Origin: Styela clava
Lineage: Eukaryota; Chordata; Ascidiacea; Stolidobranchia; Styelidae
Length of the DNA: 64,000 nucleotides
Assembly (NCBI RefSeq): GCF_964204865.1
Contig: NC_135251.1
Span: 19,406,001 to 19,470,000, forward strand
Direction of reading: 5' to 3'
The notes beneath the pieces are model-generated. The model was not told the origin of the DNA and searched no databases. It saw nothing but the letters and a program-made list of their open reading frames with translations. Positions within the stretch are counted from its first letter, which is position 1, and each line of letters begins with the position of its first letter. The translations under genes were made by a program, and so were the position numbers. Positions 24,601 through 37,100 of this stretch are shown piece by piece.

Positions 24601-26060
24601 TAGTATTTATTAATAATGATCATTTAAAAATACATGATTGCATATTGTATTGATACAAAACAAACTACAAAATGTTATACAAAAATCCTTTATGTAAAAA
24701 AACATGATTGTAAGCTGTATTAAATAAGTTGCCTTTTTTGACAAGCTACAACGGTACTACAGTTTCTAGTTCACGACTAATCTGAATGATCTTCACCACA
24801 TGTTTATTGGATCATATTTTATCCAAGCTCAAATGGAGAATACAACGATACTATCGCAGAAAAAAGTGATAAAATTAAATAAACTTAGAGCTATAAATAT
24901 AGCCTATTTTTCCTAAACAAATCTGGAAAAAAATTCTCTATTCAATACATTTCAAAGTCCTTCTTCATCCACTAATTGCTGCAATATGAACGTGCGTTTT
25001 TTACACGTGAAAATTATTGCTTTTTTTATGTTATAGGATACTCAAATGTCAACTTGTTGTGTGTTGTGTGGTAATTGTTGTGTGATAAAGCATGATTTCT
25101 GAGATAATATTCATATATTATTTCTACTTGTTTATATTAATATCAAGAAGAATTCTAATACATGTGTAGGAAATCTATGACCCCATGAAACCTAAAACAA
25201 ACAAAACTAATATATTTATTATAAGCATAAAAGTTCTCACAAAAATTACAAAAAATTCAAAACATGACTTTCCCGCTAAATCGCCAATACTTGTTTTTAT
25301 TGTTTTATATCGAAATTTTATGACGTGAAAAATATTTATACAGTAAAAAATTTCCCCTGAATATGCAAAACAATATACTTTTATTTCCTTAAAAACGTAC
25401 CATATGCATAACTGACTTCATATTTCCCCGCATTGAATGTAAAAACAATCACCATGATAAACTAAATAAATTTTTTATTTTGCACATTGAAGACTCTATA
25501 GTAAATATTATTCTTTTTACTATTAAATTTCAAAAAGTAGTCAAAGAAAAATCTGTCTATTTATTTAATGATTATTCCATACATATGCAACGCATCAAGA
25601 CGTTCATCTAATATAAAGGAGTTTGCTAAATGGTTTGGCATAGGGGACATTGATTACCAAAAAATGGAGGAATTCATTCTGATAAAGAGAATCAAGATCT
25701 GTTTTGTGTTTTTAAGTAATTCCTCATGTAAAATGAATAGAAACTTAGAAATACGATTTCGACACACAACACTACTCAAAAACTCTGTTCATTGTCTTTA
25801 CATCAATTACGATTCATAAAATATTTGCGAAGTTCTTACTGAATTCGAAAAATGTAGTAATATGAAGTAATGTAGTAAATGAAGTTATATAAAATTAAAA
25901 GGATATTACGTTTATTAAAAATGGAATAGGTTCAAATGATACTTAATATATATATATCTAAACAGAACAAAAATGGATAAAGGAGTGTATCCATTTTCAT
26001 GAAATTGCGTATGAACAAGGCGTTCATGTACACTCATTATCGAATAAAAAATAAACTATA
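24601..26060. other. Intergenic, no gene seen
   Basis: Very AT-rich sequence between the transposase relic and a family-R repeat. The 83-codon ORF at 25568-25819 has no recognisable motif or splice context and is probably chance. Confidence 0.35.
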
Positions 26061-26359
26061 ATTCGGTTGGAAACCGAAGGCTTATCGATCGAAGGTTAGG
26101 GGATCCCTCAAAACAGTGGTCTTACTCCATAGTGACACCGTGTGTCCCATCACTAATTAATTAATAACTCGCTAATTATACGACACAATCCATCCAAAAC
26201 CAATAGGCTCCTGATCCGAGCTAAGATGAATGCACATGCAAAATTTGGAGCAGATTGAACCTCGCTTTCGTGAGATATCGCGTGCATCTAACACACAGAC
26301 AAACAGACATAGACAAATACCTAGCAACATACTTACCGATCAAGATCGATAAGTAATAA
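26061..26359 (+). repeat. Dispersed repeat family R, copy 2
   Basis: Full-length match to 158-466: the ACCGAAGGCTTATCGATCG block, the GTGACACCGTGTGTCCCATC block, a CAGACAAACAGACATAGACA run and the ATCGATAAGTAATAA end. Confidence 0.65.
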
Positions 26360-26469
26360 ATAACTGAAATACATTCGAATCGATTTTAAAACATTCATCA
26401 ATCCTAATTGTGATTTTGTGTGTATTCAACTTGCCTATTTACATAATTTGATTCTACTGGCTGGTCGGT

Positions 26470-26800
26470 GGACAACCGAATCGCGTTGCGTTGTAGATTT
26501 GTTCTTTATCTTGTAGATTTTTCTCCGCTAGATGGCGTAACCCCGTGTTTATTGGACAAGTTTAGTGGACATAACGATCGTTTTGTTGTTGTGTTGTTCT
26601 TGTTGTTCTCTGACACTTTTTGGACACCTAGTGGAAATATTAAAAAACCGTTTTTCTCTTTGATCACTGGACCAATTGCTTTGAAATTTTTAGTGGTTAA
26701 AGAGGAAATTTTTCTCCAAAAGGCTATTACTTTTATTTATTTCAAATACTATTCAAATACTACAAATGTGAGATTTGTTTTTGTTTGCTATGACGTCATT
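26470..26800 (-). repeat. Dispersed repeat family S, reversed copy
   Basis: Reverse-oriented family-S repeat. On the plus strand it shows GTTGTT-rich sequence followed by TTTTTCTCTTTGATCACTGG and AAGGCTATTACTTTTATTTA, matching the reversed copy at 39430-39660. A 149-codon ORF (26468-26917) overlaps it and appears to be repeat-derived. Confidence 0.6.
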
Positions 26801-26921
26801 GGACGTTCTGCGGACGCATATGCAGGCACTTCTCTTTTTGATCACGTGCCCTCGAACATTGGCGGGACGGCGGATTCTGAAAGTTATTGCTACTCAAAAA
26901 TCGGTGAATGGCGATGATGCT

Positions 26922-27052
26922 AAAGGTACGGTAGACCGTACTGTACTGCTTCGCTTGTTGTGAATATATTTGTAGACTGTGGTCTAGATCTAGAGGTACG
27001 GTAAACCGTACTTCACTTCTTCTCTTGGTGTGAATATATTTGTAGACTGTGG
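26922..27052 (+). repeat. Two-unit tandem repeat with palindromic core
   Basis: A unit of about 63 bp, containing GTACGGTAGACCGTAC (self-complementary apart from the central bases) and GAATATATTTGTAGACTGTG, occurs twice. It lies just before the larger array that starts at 27134. Confidence 0.65.
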
Positions 27053-27133
27053 TATCTGCTGGTATATTGCCGTGATAAATAGAATAAGTTGGTTTTGCAA
27101 AGAAGAAGCGTCTGGCATTACAGGTAGGCGGGA

Positions 27134-27980
27134 GAATAGGGTGGGGGGGCGCATTTCCAATACATCGATAATATCTTTGTCAACCAATTTGCGACCACCG
27201 TGTTTTTGTCTGTTTGATTGCCGTGATGTGGTGCTTTGTTTATAATTTGACGAGTTTTGTTCAAAATAACCGTGTTCTTAAAATATATGACGGTCAGAAA
27301 TGCAATTAGAAACCCAGATAGAGAAGTTCTGGTACCGTAACACAGCGCGGTGACACTGAACTAACTCGTAGCTGTCAAAAGCTCGAAAATCCATACAAAT
27401 ATAGGAGATAAAAATATGAAACTTGGCAGGTGGGTAGAGTTGTGTTTCTTTTAACCATCTTTGAAGGTTTCGCGTTTTTACATTTAGATAAGACTGAATA
27501 GGGGGGGGGGGGGGCACATTTTCAATACTTCGATAATATCTTTGTCAATCAATTTGCGACCACCGTGTTTCTGTTGTTTGGTTGCTGTGATGTGGTGCTT
27601 TGTTTATAATTTGACGAGTTTTGTTTAAAATAACCGTGTTCTTAAAATATATGACGATCAGAAATGCAATTAGAAGCCAAATGTTTTTAAAGATAGAGAA
27701 GTTCTGGTACCGAAACTCAGCGCGGTGACACTGAACTAACTCGTAGCTATCAAAAGTTTGAAAATCCATACAAATATGAGAGATGAAAAGATGAAACTTG
27801 GCAGGTGGGTAGAGTTGTGTTTCTTTTAACCATCTTTGAAGGTTTCGCGTTTCTATATTTAAAGAACGGGGAATAGGGGGGTGCGCATTTCCAATACGTC
27901 GATAATATCTTTGTCAACCAATTTTCGACCACCGTGTTTTTGTCTGTTTGATTGCTGTGATGTGGTGCTTTGTTTATACA
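27134..27980 (+). repeat. Tandem array, 361-376 bp period, with G runs
   Basis: Two full units and one partial unit start at 27134, 27495 and 27871. Each opens with GAATAGG plus a G run (up to 14 G at 27501-27514). It continues with a conserved CGATAATATCTTTGTCAA block, ACCACCGTGTTT, and (in the first two) TTTGACGAGTTTTGTT and GGCAGGTGGGTAGAGTTGTG. ORFs on the minus strand repeat the same peptide between units, so they are repeat shadows, not genes. Confidence 0.85.
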
Positions 27981-28575
27981 GGTAAGTCACCGCATATGAT
28001 TTTTGGGGAATTGTTCTGCGTGTCCATATATTTGAGCATTGCTCTCTTGTTTTTCTTATGGTAATGTTTAGCTCAATTACCAAAATGCGTTTCATACATT
28101 TATATGTCATGTTTTATATGAAATGATGAGTTTCATTTTATTTACATTTTCCCATTTGAGAGTCCAGTGTTAATAGCCTATTTTCTGATAAAAGAACTTG
28201 AAGGTTAATTTTCATTATCTGACTTGGAGGAAATGAACTAGGTGAAATATGTAGGATAAAAAAACGTTCATCAACCTCAGTAGCTTTGTATCCAAGTGTC
28301 AAAATTTCTCTCATGTTTCGTTAACGATAGGCATTTTTGGTATTGCATTTGTGTTCATTGTATAACATCTTCGAGCCGCAGAGTGTCACGTATTGAGTTA
28401 ATATTCAGGTAGAATGCATGTCAGAAACGCCCAACGAAACTTAATGAACCACGCAATTAAAGTTTGCCAAATCAAATAAACTAAAAGAGTACTCGATTAG
28501 TTAAGCCTGGTATATTTGTTAATCCGATTTAAAATATGAGACAAGATGCCAAACGAGTCACATTTCTATGTACAT
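27981..28575. other. Intergenic, repeat tail and unassigned DNA
   Basis: The first part (to about 28050) shares CGCATATGATTTT and GTGTCCATATATTTGAGCAT with the end of the array at 40205-40278. The remainder shows nothing recognisable. Confidence 0.4.
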
Positions 28576-29015
28576 CATCCTCAACCTTTGTTACGCGAAC
28601 CACTAGTGGAACGCGGGAGTTTTTCAAGTGGTGCGCTCGCAGCTTTGCAACAATTATCTTTTTAGTTGGCTGACGTATGGCTGCGACTCTTTGTCTGCCA
28701 TTCCGTATGTATTCGTTGAACGGGTTTATAGCGCTAAAGGCTAATGAATTGGTAGGCTAGATTAGGCGGTTTATGACAGCGGCTAGCTCCGATAAAAATG
28801 TATTCGTTCGAGATTTGCGATAATTAAAGCCTTTCTGACGGTAGACGACGCAAATTCTCTCGCGATTTTGCTCGAAATTGTTACGTTCTTACTGCTTATA
28901 ATTAATACGTTGAAACGTTGCACGAAGCTCTAAAAATATCGCTTTGTTGGTGGTACGCGGCCGGAGTAAGAAACACTGAAGTGGTACGCAGTAAGTAAAA
29001 GGTTGAGAACCACCG
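28576..29015. mobile_element. hAT-like MITE, 440 bp
   Basis: The ends are CATCCTCAACCTTTG and AAAGGTTGAGAACCACCG, a degraded pair of the CAGTGGTTCTCAACC type. The flanking 8-mers are atgtacat and atgtacac, with one mismatch. No transposase is present. Confidence 0.7.
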
Positions 29016-31184
29016 ATGTACACCTATAAACATTTTCAACCATAGCGTGTCGTAAAATTTTAATTTTATTTTCATCGCGGCTGATTGAGTTACACTAAGC
29101 TTACTCAGATCGGCTTGTTGCATGATGTTTAAATATTCCTCAAGAATGGAGAAAATTAGGAACAATATATAGTATACACAAGGTTACGAATAAGCATTAA
29201 TGACACTTGCTATTCACAAGTTCCCTGCTTGCAAAAAATATCGACATCACAAATGGCATCACACAATCACAACGGAAGTAGGACGATTGAACATGTTATC
29301 ATCATTGTATATTTAATATGTGCAATGAGTCATGTATTACGTTTGCTAGTATTTTTTTGTAGAAATCATGAATGCTCTTTTAACAACATTTAGTTATTTT
29401 ATTTATTGGTTTATTTACATCGCCCACTACTTCGACATCCTGGTATTCATTACATAGCAAGTTATACTGTAAACAGTTAACATGAAGGTCAGGAGTGATT
29501 TCATGTCGAGATAACGCGACAAACAAAGACTTAAATAAACTAAACGTGTGAATCACAAAAACGCTGAAAACATCAAAAAGTCATTTTTGAATAAAATGAA
29601 TATTACAAAACAATGAAACTGCTCTTATAAGACTAAACAGAATATTAATATATTTGTAGGGAAAGTTAATCAACAAATATGAGCTTTTCCTTTTTTAAGT
29701 ATTTCCGTGACAACAGACTAGCCGCTAACGTTTTTTGTGAATAATGGCATACATAAATATTAAAAATGAGAAAGTAATCGCGAAAAAAAAAGAGGGCCTG
29801 AAATACGTCAAGGTGTAATTTCAAAGATTTGTGCAATTCCCACCAGTTCGCCCAGCTGTGAGAATTTCATGGTCTGTGTATTTTTTGTCAAGTGTGTGAC
29901 CGTAAATATAGTTTATCAGTGACCGTTAAATTTAAAACACGCCAATACCTTTGTATCTCTAAAAATGCGGTAAAGATGTTCCCGATAACACTTTTCAATA
30001 ATTCGAAAAATAAAAATCAAACCACATAAAAATTACGTTCAAAGACGTATATTTAAAATTGGAATTAATTATGTTATATAAAAATGAAATATTTTTCCAC
30101 AGTATCCAAAAAAAAAAACTAATTATCAACATTTATCTACTAAATGCAAACGAATACATTGACTAAAAAAAGTTGCTCAATCGCAAAATATAATAATCTT
30201 TGCGTGCTGTTTTGCGAAGTTAATATAAGTATTTCAATTTGAATATGAAGTGATCAGCACGAATCTACCACTTCAAAACATAACGATAAAAGGCGTTTTA
30301 GGCGAAACCTTATCATATTTGATCTCGATAATTTTGTTTCAACGTTTCTATACTACAAATTTTAGAGAAAATTAAGATTTGAATATTCTTGCTATAAAAT
30401 CATTATTCATCATATCGTGGCAACAATGATTCAACTTCAATGATTGTGTGAATGAATTTGACATGGTATGTTATGTATTGAAGATTAGAGTATAGAAAGC
30501 TTGTTTGACACTAGAAGTATGTGTTTTAAAATGATTTGTTTTAATATATGGTAAAATTCTTGAATTTATCGAACGTTCATTAGAGTACCTAGATATAAAT
30601 TTTACAACCTGACATTGTAGTAGTAATCTGAGGTACATTTCTGTAAACATTGAATTTCGCGCGCGTGGTAGATTTTTTGTCAGACAACATCAACGACGTA
30701 GTTGATTGTTTATGATTATCTTTTATTCGTGTGCAAGATAAACAAGATAGTTCATGACTCAATTTGGCAACAAATAAAGAAGAGAAAGAAAACCAACGTT
30801 GTTGGTTGGTGGGATGTGTGTTTTTCAATAGTCTTTATATGGTTCAACAGAAATTTTAGTTTGATATACTTGTAAAAGGTTTTATGAAAGAGCGGATGTG
30901 TATTGTAGTCTGACAATAACACGGATTATCTACAAATGCAGAAAAGCGTCAGTTAATCCCACGAAAAATCGAAAACTTTGCACAAACTGAAGCAGTACGT
31001 GCTTGTGATAGCTTGCAACTTTTTACGTGAAACTATCATCCCTCTTAGATAATTTGTGATGAGAAAAGGAGTACAGAGGCTTTTTATATAATTCACCAAA
31101 GCTGAATGACAATTCAGAATTAAAATAATTGTATCTCGTTTGTTCCAATTCTAGTTAATTATTATTATTTGATTGTTCAATAAA
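29016..31184. other. Intergenic, upstream of the lectin gene
   Basis: AT-rich sequence without a recognisable exon. The 5' regulatory region of the plus-strand lectin gene should lie at its right end, but I see no clear TATA box there. Confidence 0.35.
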
Positions 31185-34100
31185 ATGTATTTATATTGTT
31201 TTACGACGATTTTGCTTTCAATATTGATATTGGGCTGCGATTCCCATTTGGACGATTTGCAATTTACCTGTCGGACTCATGCCGGGTGTGAAGTATTTGA
31301 CGTTTGCACACGAAATGGTGAGTATGCAGTGATAACAATTACCTATTTAAAAATGTGACAGAAAGCGTTGTAATCTGTATTTAGTATCCCGCCCTACGAC
31401 GCCCCCTACTATTTTAATTCAGTCCCAATAACCGAATATACTTGCTTTACAGCAATGTCAACACTTCAGGAAAAGCTCGGGGACATAGTGGAAGAAAAAC
31501 TAAAGGAAACAAACCAGTCGTGGGTAAAAGATATTGAAAACCTAAAAAAGGAAACGAAAGAAGACAATATTAAAGGTTTGTATTGCTCATCATACTTCGT
31601 AATAGCAACGTTAGTGATGTCTGCAAATAAATACACCATACGTATTGAGGTGTCAATTATCTTCCTTTTATAAAGTATATCATTTTTCGGTATTCCCTTA
31701 GTATGTGAACCAAGATGGCGAACAACGGAACGTAGTGTGTGTATAATGTTACGGTTAGGCAATAATTTCAGGTACAAATACTACGGGAGTGACTTGGCTA
31801 GTCTCCGAACTTGTACAAGAACTAAAATAAGGAAAATTGGAATTAAATTATGGCCTGACCCTAACCTGGTACACATACTACTGAAAATCATTTGACATTT
31901 TATGGAATTTTTAGTTACATTTTTTTATTATTTATGTACTCATTTGCAATTGTTATCAGATGCCAGAATCGGGCAACATTTTGTTAAGAACAGAATCGAA
32001 GGCTTTCATTAAAATAAAAATTATGTTTTAGGTCAATAAAATGAGCCGTCAAACACATTTTAAACACAAACTTCATATTTGCTTTTATTGATTCAATTTG
32101 TTCAGTCAGATCTTCAGTCAGTCTTTGTCGTAGTTTGGATACGCATAAAACATAGATCACACACGTGTTTAGTTTCACTCTTATATGTCATATAAACACA
32201 ACTAACATGCGCCGATTTCAAATTATTAACATGTTCTGTAGATAGCCCGAGGACAACAGACTAAACAACATATTATATTTGCTTGGTTTAATAGTTGCAG
32301 GAGTTGCTAAACAATCCACATTAATCCACTGTGGTTATCAGTATCACATCATTGAGAAATTTAATATATTTTCTGTAGGCTTTTACATGTAAATTATCTT
32401 CTTAAAAAACATGAATAACTGTAAACAATAAGACCGATTATTCTATGTTTCATCATGAAACAAAAATGTTGAGAAAATAATCAACATCTTAGCTTCAGAC
32501 GATGAATTTCGTAACATTTTATACGCTGAATGATGTTTCATCGCTCTTGGTATTGCTACTATAATTCTTTTGAACACTTCAGGTTTACGCCAATTACGAC
32601 AGGAAATGGATGCTACCTTCAAACAAAAGTTAGTTAGAATAACTTCAAGAATGAATGCCTCTTTCAATGTTATGAAAAAATCAATGGAAGAAACAACGAT
32701 AAAAGGTGCAATGTTTAAGAGACGAAAGAATTGTTTCAGAACAGGGTTTTTAAAAATATTTCAAATTTATGTTAACCATCATTTTTCTAATATACTGCAA
32801 AAACTAAATGTTCGTGTATATCTCCTGCTGGTATAGTGACCTCATGAAAACTTTGAGCGGTTCACCAAACTTGAATAAAGTGATATAAGCATACCAATAC
32901 TCGTATAACCGGAGGAAACAACATATGAAAACTCAAACTGGAAGATTTTGTTCGATTAAAAATGTTGTGTTTGTGACTATTTTTTTATACTCCATAGTTA
33001 CGATATATACATAGATTTCATTTTTATATCAATTCTTTGCTACACATATTTCTCTACTTTTATATTGTTCTGGGAAAACTATTGCTACTGTGGCCAAATT
33101 TTATATAAAAAAAAATATAAAGTCGTTTTTTATTATTAATACAGAATTTATTTTTCACATATGTTTATCATCATAAACCGGTTTAACGTTTTTGTAAAAC
33201 TATGTATTAGACGATAGAATGAAATAATACAGCATCATAAGGCGATCTACCCAAAAGTGGTATCTATTCAGAATTGTTGATACTTTATTAAATTGTCAAT
33301 CATTATTAAATTAAAATCGTTTGGTTAAACAAACATTCAAATATACGCAAACGCCCAAAATAAAATAAAAAACATGGAATTATAACTAGCAATTCGTCAT
33401 AAACAAACTGTACAAAATCCTAACGTGCTTGAAGATGGATTTGGATGAAGCCTCTTCTTTTTCCTTTTCATTTCTTTTGCAATTAACATTAACGTATTAA
33501 AGAATTATGGAAAGTACCTTTTAAAATGCAATCTAAAGCAGTCAAACTACAATATTCCTTAAAAACTATGTTTTCAGAACTTAAAGACGTTAACAACAAG
33601 ATAGACGAGGAAGTTCAAAGTACGGTTAAGGAAATGAAAGTTTCTGTTCGCAAAGCAAGGCGTGAGATGGATGAAGCAAACAAAAAAGGTACAAAACATG
33701 AATTTTAATAAAGAATTGTACTTATAAGATCAATTTTATTATATTTAATTTTATAGAAATCGAAAGCTTGAAGCTCGATACAAACACTATGGTAAACAAA
33801 AAGTTTGCAGAAGTCACAAAATTGTGGAATGATGCACTAACTGAAACAAAAAATGATTTATCTTCCAAGATTGATCGCGGTAAAAGCTATTTATCATTTT
33901 TTTTGAATATTTCTTTAATTTTTATTTACTGTCATTGAATTGTCACACCAAAACAAAGCAGTAAAGTATGTAATCCCTCACAGTACCGGCACGGTACCAT
34001 AGTCATCCGCATTGAACTAACTACCAAATCGCAATGGACGCGGAAGCGCCCCAAGGTGGGCAATTCTCAACTTTGATGACGTTATCACGCACAAATACCA

Positions 34101-37100
34101 ATTGCCATAGAGCCCACATATCTTTTCTAAAATATATAAAAGTAATAATCTTCTAGCGACTCGGAACAACAATCTTCATCTACTGAATATTTTAAAAGCA
34201 ATTGGTGTAGTAGGCGACTTTTTTCACGACAACAACAAGAAAAGAATGTAACAACAACATCATAATAACGAGATTATCGGTCAGAGACCGAAGACTCATC
34301 GATCGAAAGTTAGGGGATCCCCCAAAACAGCGCTCTTACTCCATAGTGACACCTTGATTAAAATCGATAAGTAATAACAAAACGCTCCACTGGTTCACTT
34401 CGTGTTCAATAAAACTCATAATGTGTTTTAAAGTATAGGAGACTTGTTCGTATAATCGTTGACAAATATTACATATATATTTTATCAGAAGACGGAACAG
34501 GCATTTCCGACTCAAATGAAAATATGTAGAAAGTATGACTTGAACAGTATATGCTTACGAACATGCATATAGGTGACATTATGCAATAATTCTAATAAAA
34601 AACGTATTACGTTTAAAATGCTATTTATTTAATGCGACCTTCATTGTTATTGGATATTTTTCAGCCATGGAAAAATTAAAACAACATATTTCAGTGGAAA
34701 TAGAAAATAAGATAAAAGAAGCAAATGACACAACCAAAAATGCTGTAGACATGGCAGTATTAAAATCAAAACGAGAAAATGATGAAGGTAAAAATATTCT
34801 CGACAAAAATTTCAAAATTTTGGTGTTTTTTTACAATGTGAATGTGATAAAGCTAAGATGGAATGCTTCATTTTCTTTGCCTTTTTGGAGTATCAATAAT
34901 TCATCATTCATTTAAATACTTTATTAGTACTAACTAATTACTAACCAATATACTCATATTTGATATAGCAATTGAACTGATGAACACCAAGATTCAAAAA
35001 ATGGATGAGAAATTAACATCAATGTCTGATCGGTGTCATTTATCCATTGAAAAACTTGGACAAGATATAAAAACACGTCTTAGCAACATGCAAACAGGTG
35101 GTTAAATTACGAACTTAGTCAATAGTTTAGTGTAGTGGTTTTCAATCGGGATTTTGCATCTCTGGTCCAAAGGTTTCGCAAGTTTCCATTCAAATAAGTA
35201 AGTTTATTTTATTATATATGTGTGTATAGTGTTAAAATATAACCAAATACATATTAGATTTGTCAGTTTATTTTTCACTTATTATTACAACGCTGTAAAG
35301 ATTATTTTGTTTTGCCGGTATTAGGATTGATATATATGATATATTTGTGGTTTATATAATTCAGACAATAAACAAAAATTAACATATTGCACAGGAATTC
35401 CTTTGACTTGTGGAATGTTTCATTGGGGTACTGCTCAACCAAAAAGGTTGAAAACCACTGGTCTGTGGCAGTGCTTCCCAACCTATATGGGTCACGACAA
35501 AAAAAAATGGGTCGGGTTGAGATCTTTTTGAGTCGCTTGTTTTTTTGCAAAAACCTAAAATTACTGGTTTTTCTTTTCTAGTTGATTTTAATGTTTATTT
35601 TATATTCGGTATTGAAGTGTTGCCAAATAGTAATTGTATATGTGCGAAGCGTAAACACTTGGATGCATGTATTTTGCTGTAAGTGAAGCCACACAAAATT
35701 TGCGTCGCTTGAAAAAAGGTTGGGTACCACTAGTCTAAGGTATGAGAAGTTGCATTTATAATGCCTTTCTTAAAGTACCAGTTAAGAAATAGCAGGATTA
35801 TTATGTATAATGAACATTATGATTAAAATATATTCTAGAAAACATAACATTGAATACAGTTGAGATGATGATCGATGCTAAATTCAAAGAAGCGTCGAAA
35901 GATTGGATTAAAAAAGGCGGCGATAGCGATGACGATGTCATATATCTTGACGAAGAGGAATACAAAACACATAACGTTAGCATAACTCGAAGAGGTAAAA
36001 ATTACTAATGGAAAATAATGAATTGAAAGACTATTATGTGATTAAATAGATATTGTAGCAATTGTTAATTACTTTCTCTCCCTGAAAAAGAAACAACATA
36101 AGTGCAATAGTTAAATGAATGTTTTAATTTCTACTCCATACTACATTACATAAGTATTTGTCGTTTTCAGGAACTTTTGCCTTAGATTTTTATGGATAAT
36201 TTTTTTTAAATTGCACTTCTATATTGTGCAGGTCTTTGTAAGCTGTTTTATCAGGGAAAATGTTATTGGGTCATTGAAACGGAATTGGCCATACCATATG
36301 CTAAAGGTACAGAAGAATGTTATGCACAAGGGGGAGAGATAGCTAACGTATACAGTAGTGAACATCTGGAGCTGCTGAAAATTTATCTTCGAAGTCTCAT
36401 ATCTGAAACAAGAATGTATATTGATGTATGGCTTGGAATGACGATCAACATTGAGGTAAAGTTAGCCTGCCAGTTATTTTATGACTCACTTCGTCAATTT
36501 CATTTCGAGCCAAACAGATTTCATGTCATTCCATTCCAATATTATTCCAGTCATGAAGGCAACATCGCTGCATTTTGTGGCACACATTTGGCAGAGTTAG
36601 ACATCAAGTTAGTTAGACTAGATGCCTGTCATAAATTTCAACATTTTGTAAAAAGTACAATGTTTATGGTGATAGTGAAAGAAGTACGTAATTTGGTTTT
36701 CAAATTACTACTTTTTTTTCATTTGATGTCTGCCGGCCTAAATTATCAATTTGAAATATAGAAATATCAAAGATTCTATAAAATCATACAAAAAAATATT
36801 TCATTATTAATTTCTATTAAAGATGGGTAAGACAATCGTTAATAGGGCAAATCTGGAGCAGCACGATTCAAAATACGATACGATTTTTTTTAAATTATAA
36901 TTCATTTTTCAGAATGGAGAAGTTAGATACACAAACGGAACATTGGCGACATTTCTGGAATGGGAGTTAGGATCCCCGTCTCTCGGAGAATCTTTTTTTT
37001 CTTGGACGGGAATCTACGTTATTGCAAAGAAAGATCCAGATGACAAATACGAAGGAATGGTCAATAGTTCCCCACACAGTATTCGGGATGGCGTTTTGTG

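Noticed and set aside
26468-26917. 149-codon plus-strand ORF, one of the longest in the window
   Set aside because: It overlaps a reversed family-S repeat that recurs elsewhere without a conserved frame; no domain motif.
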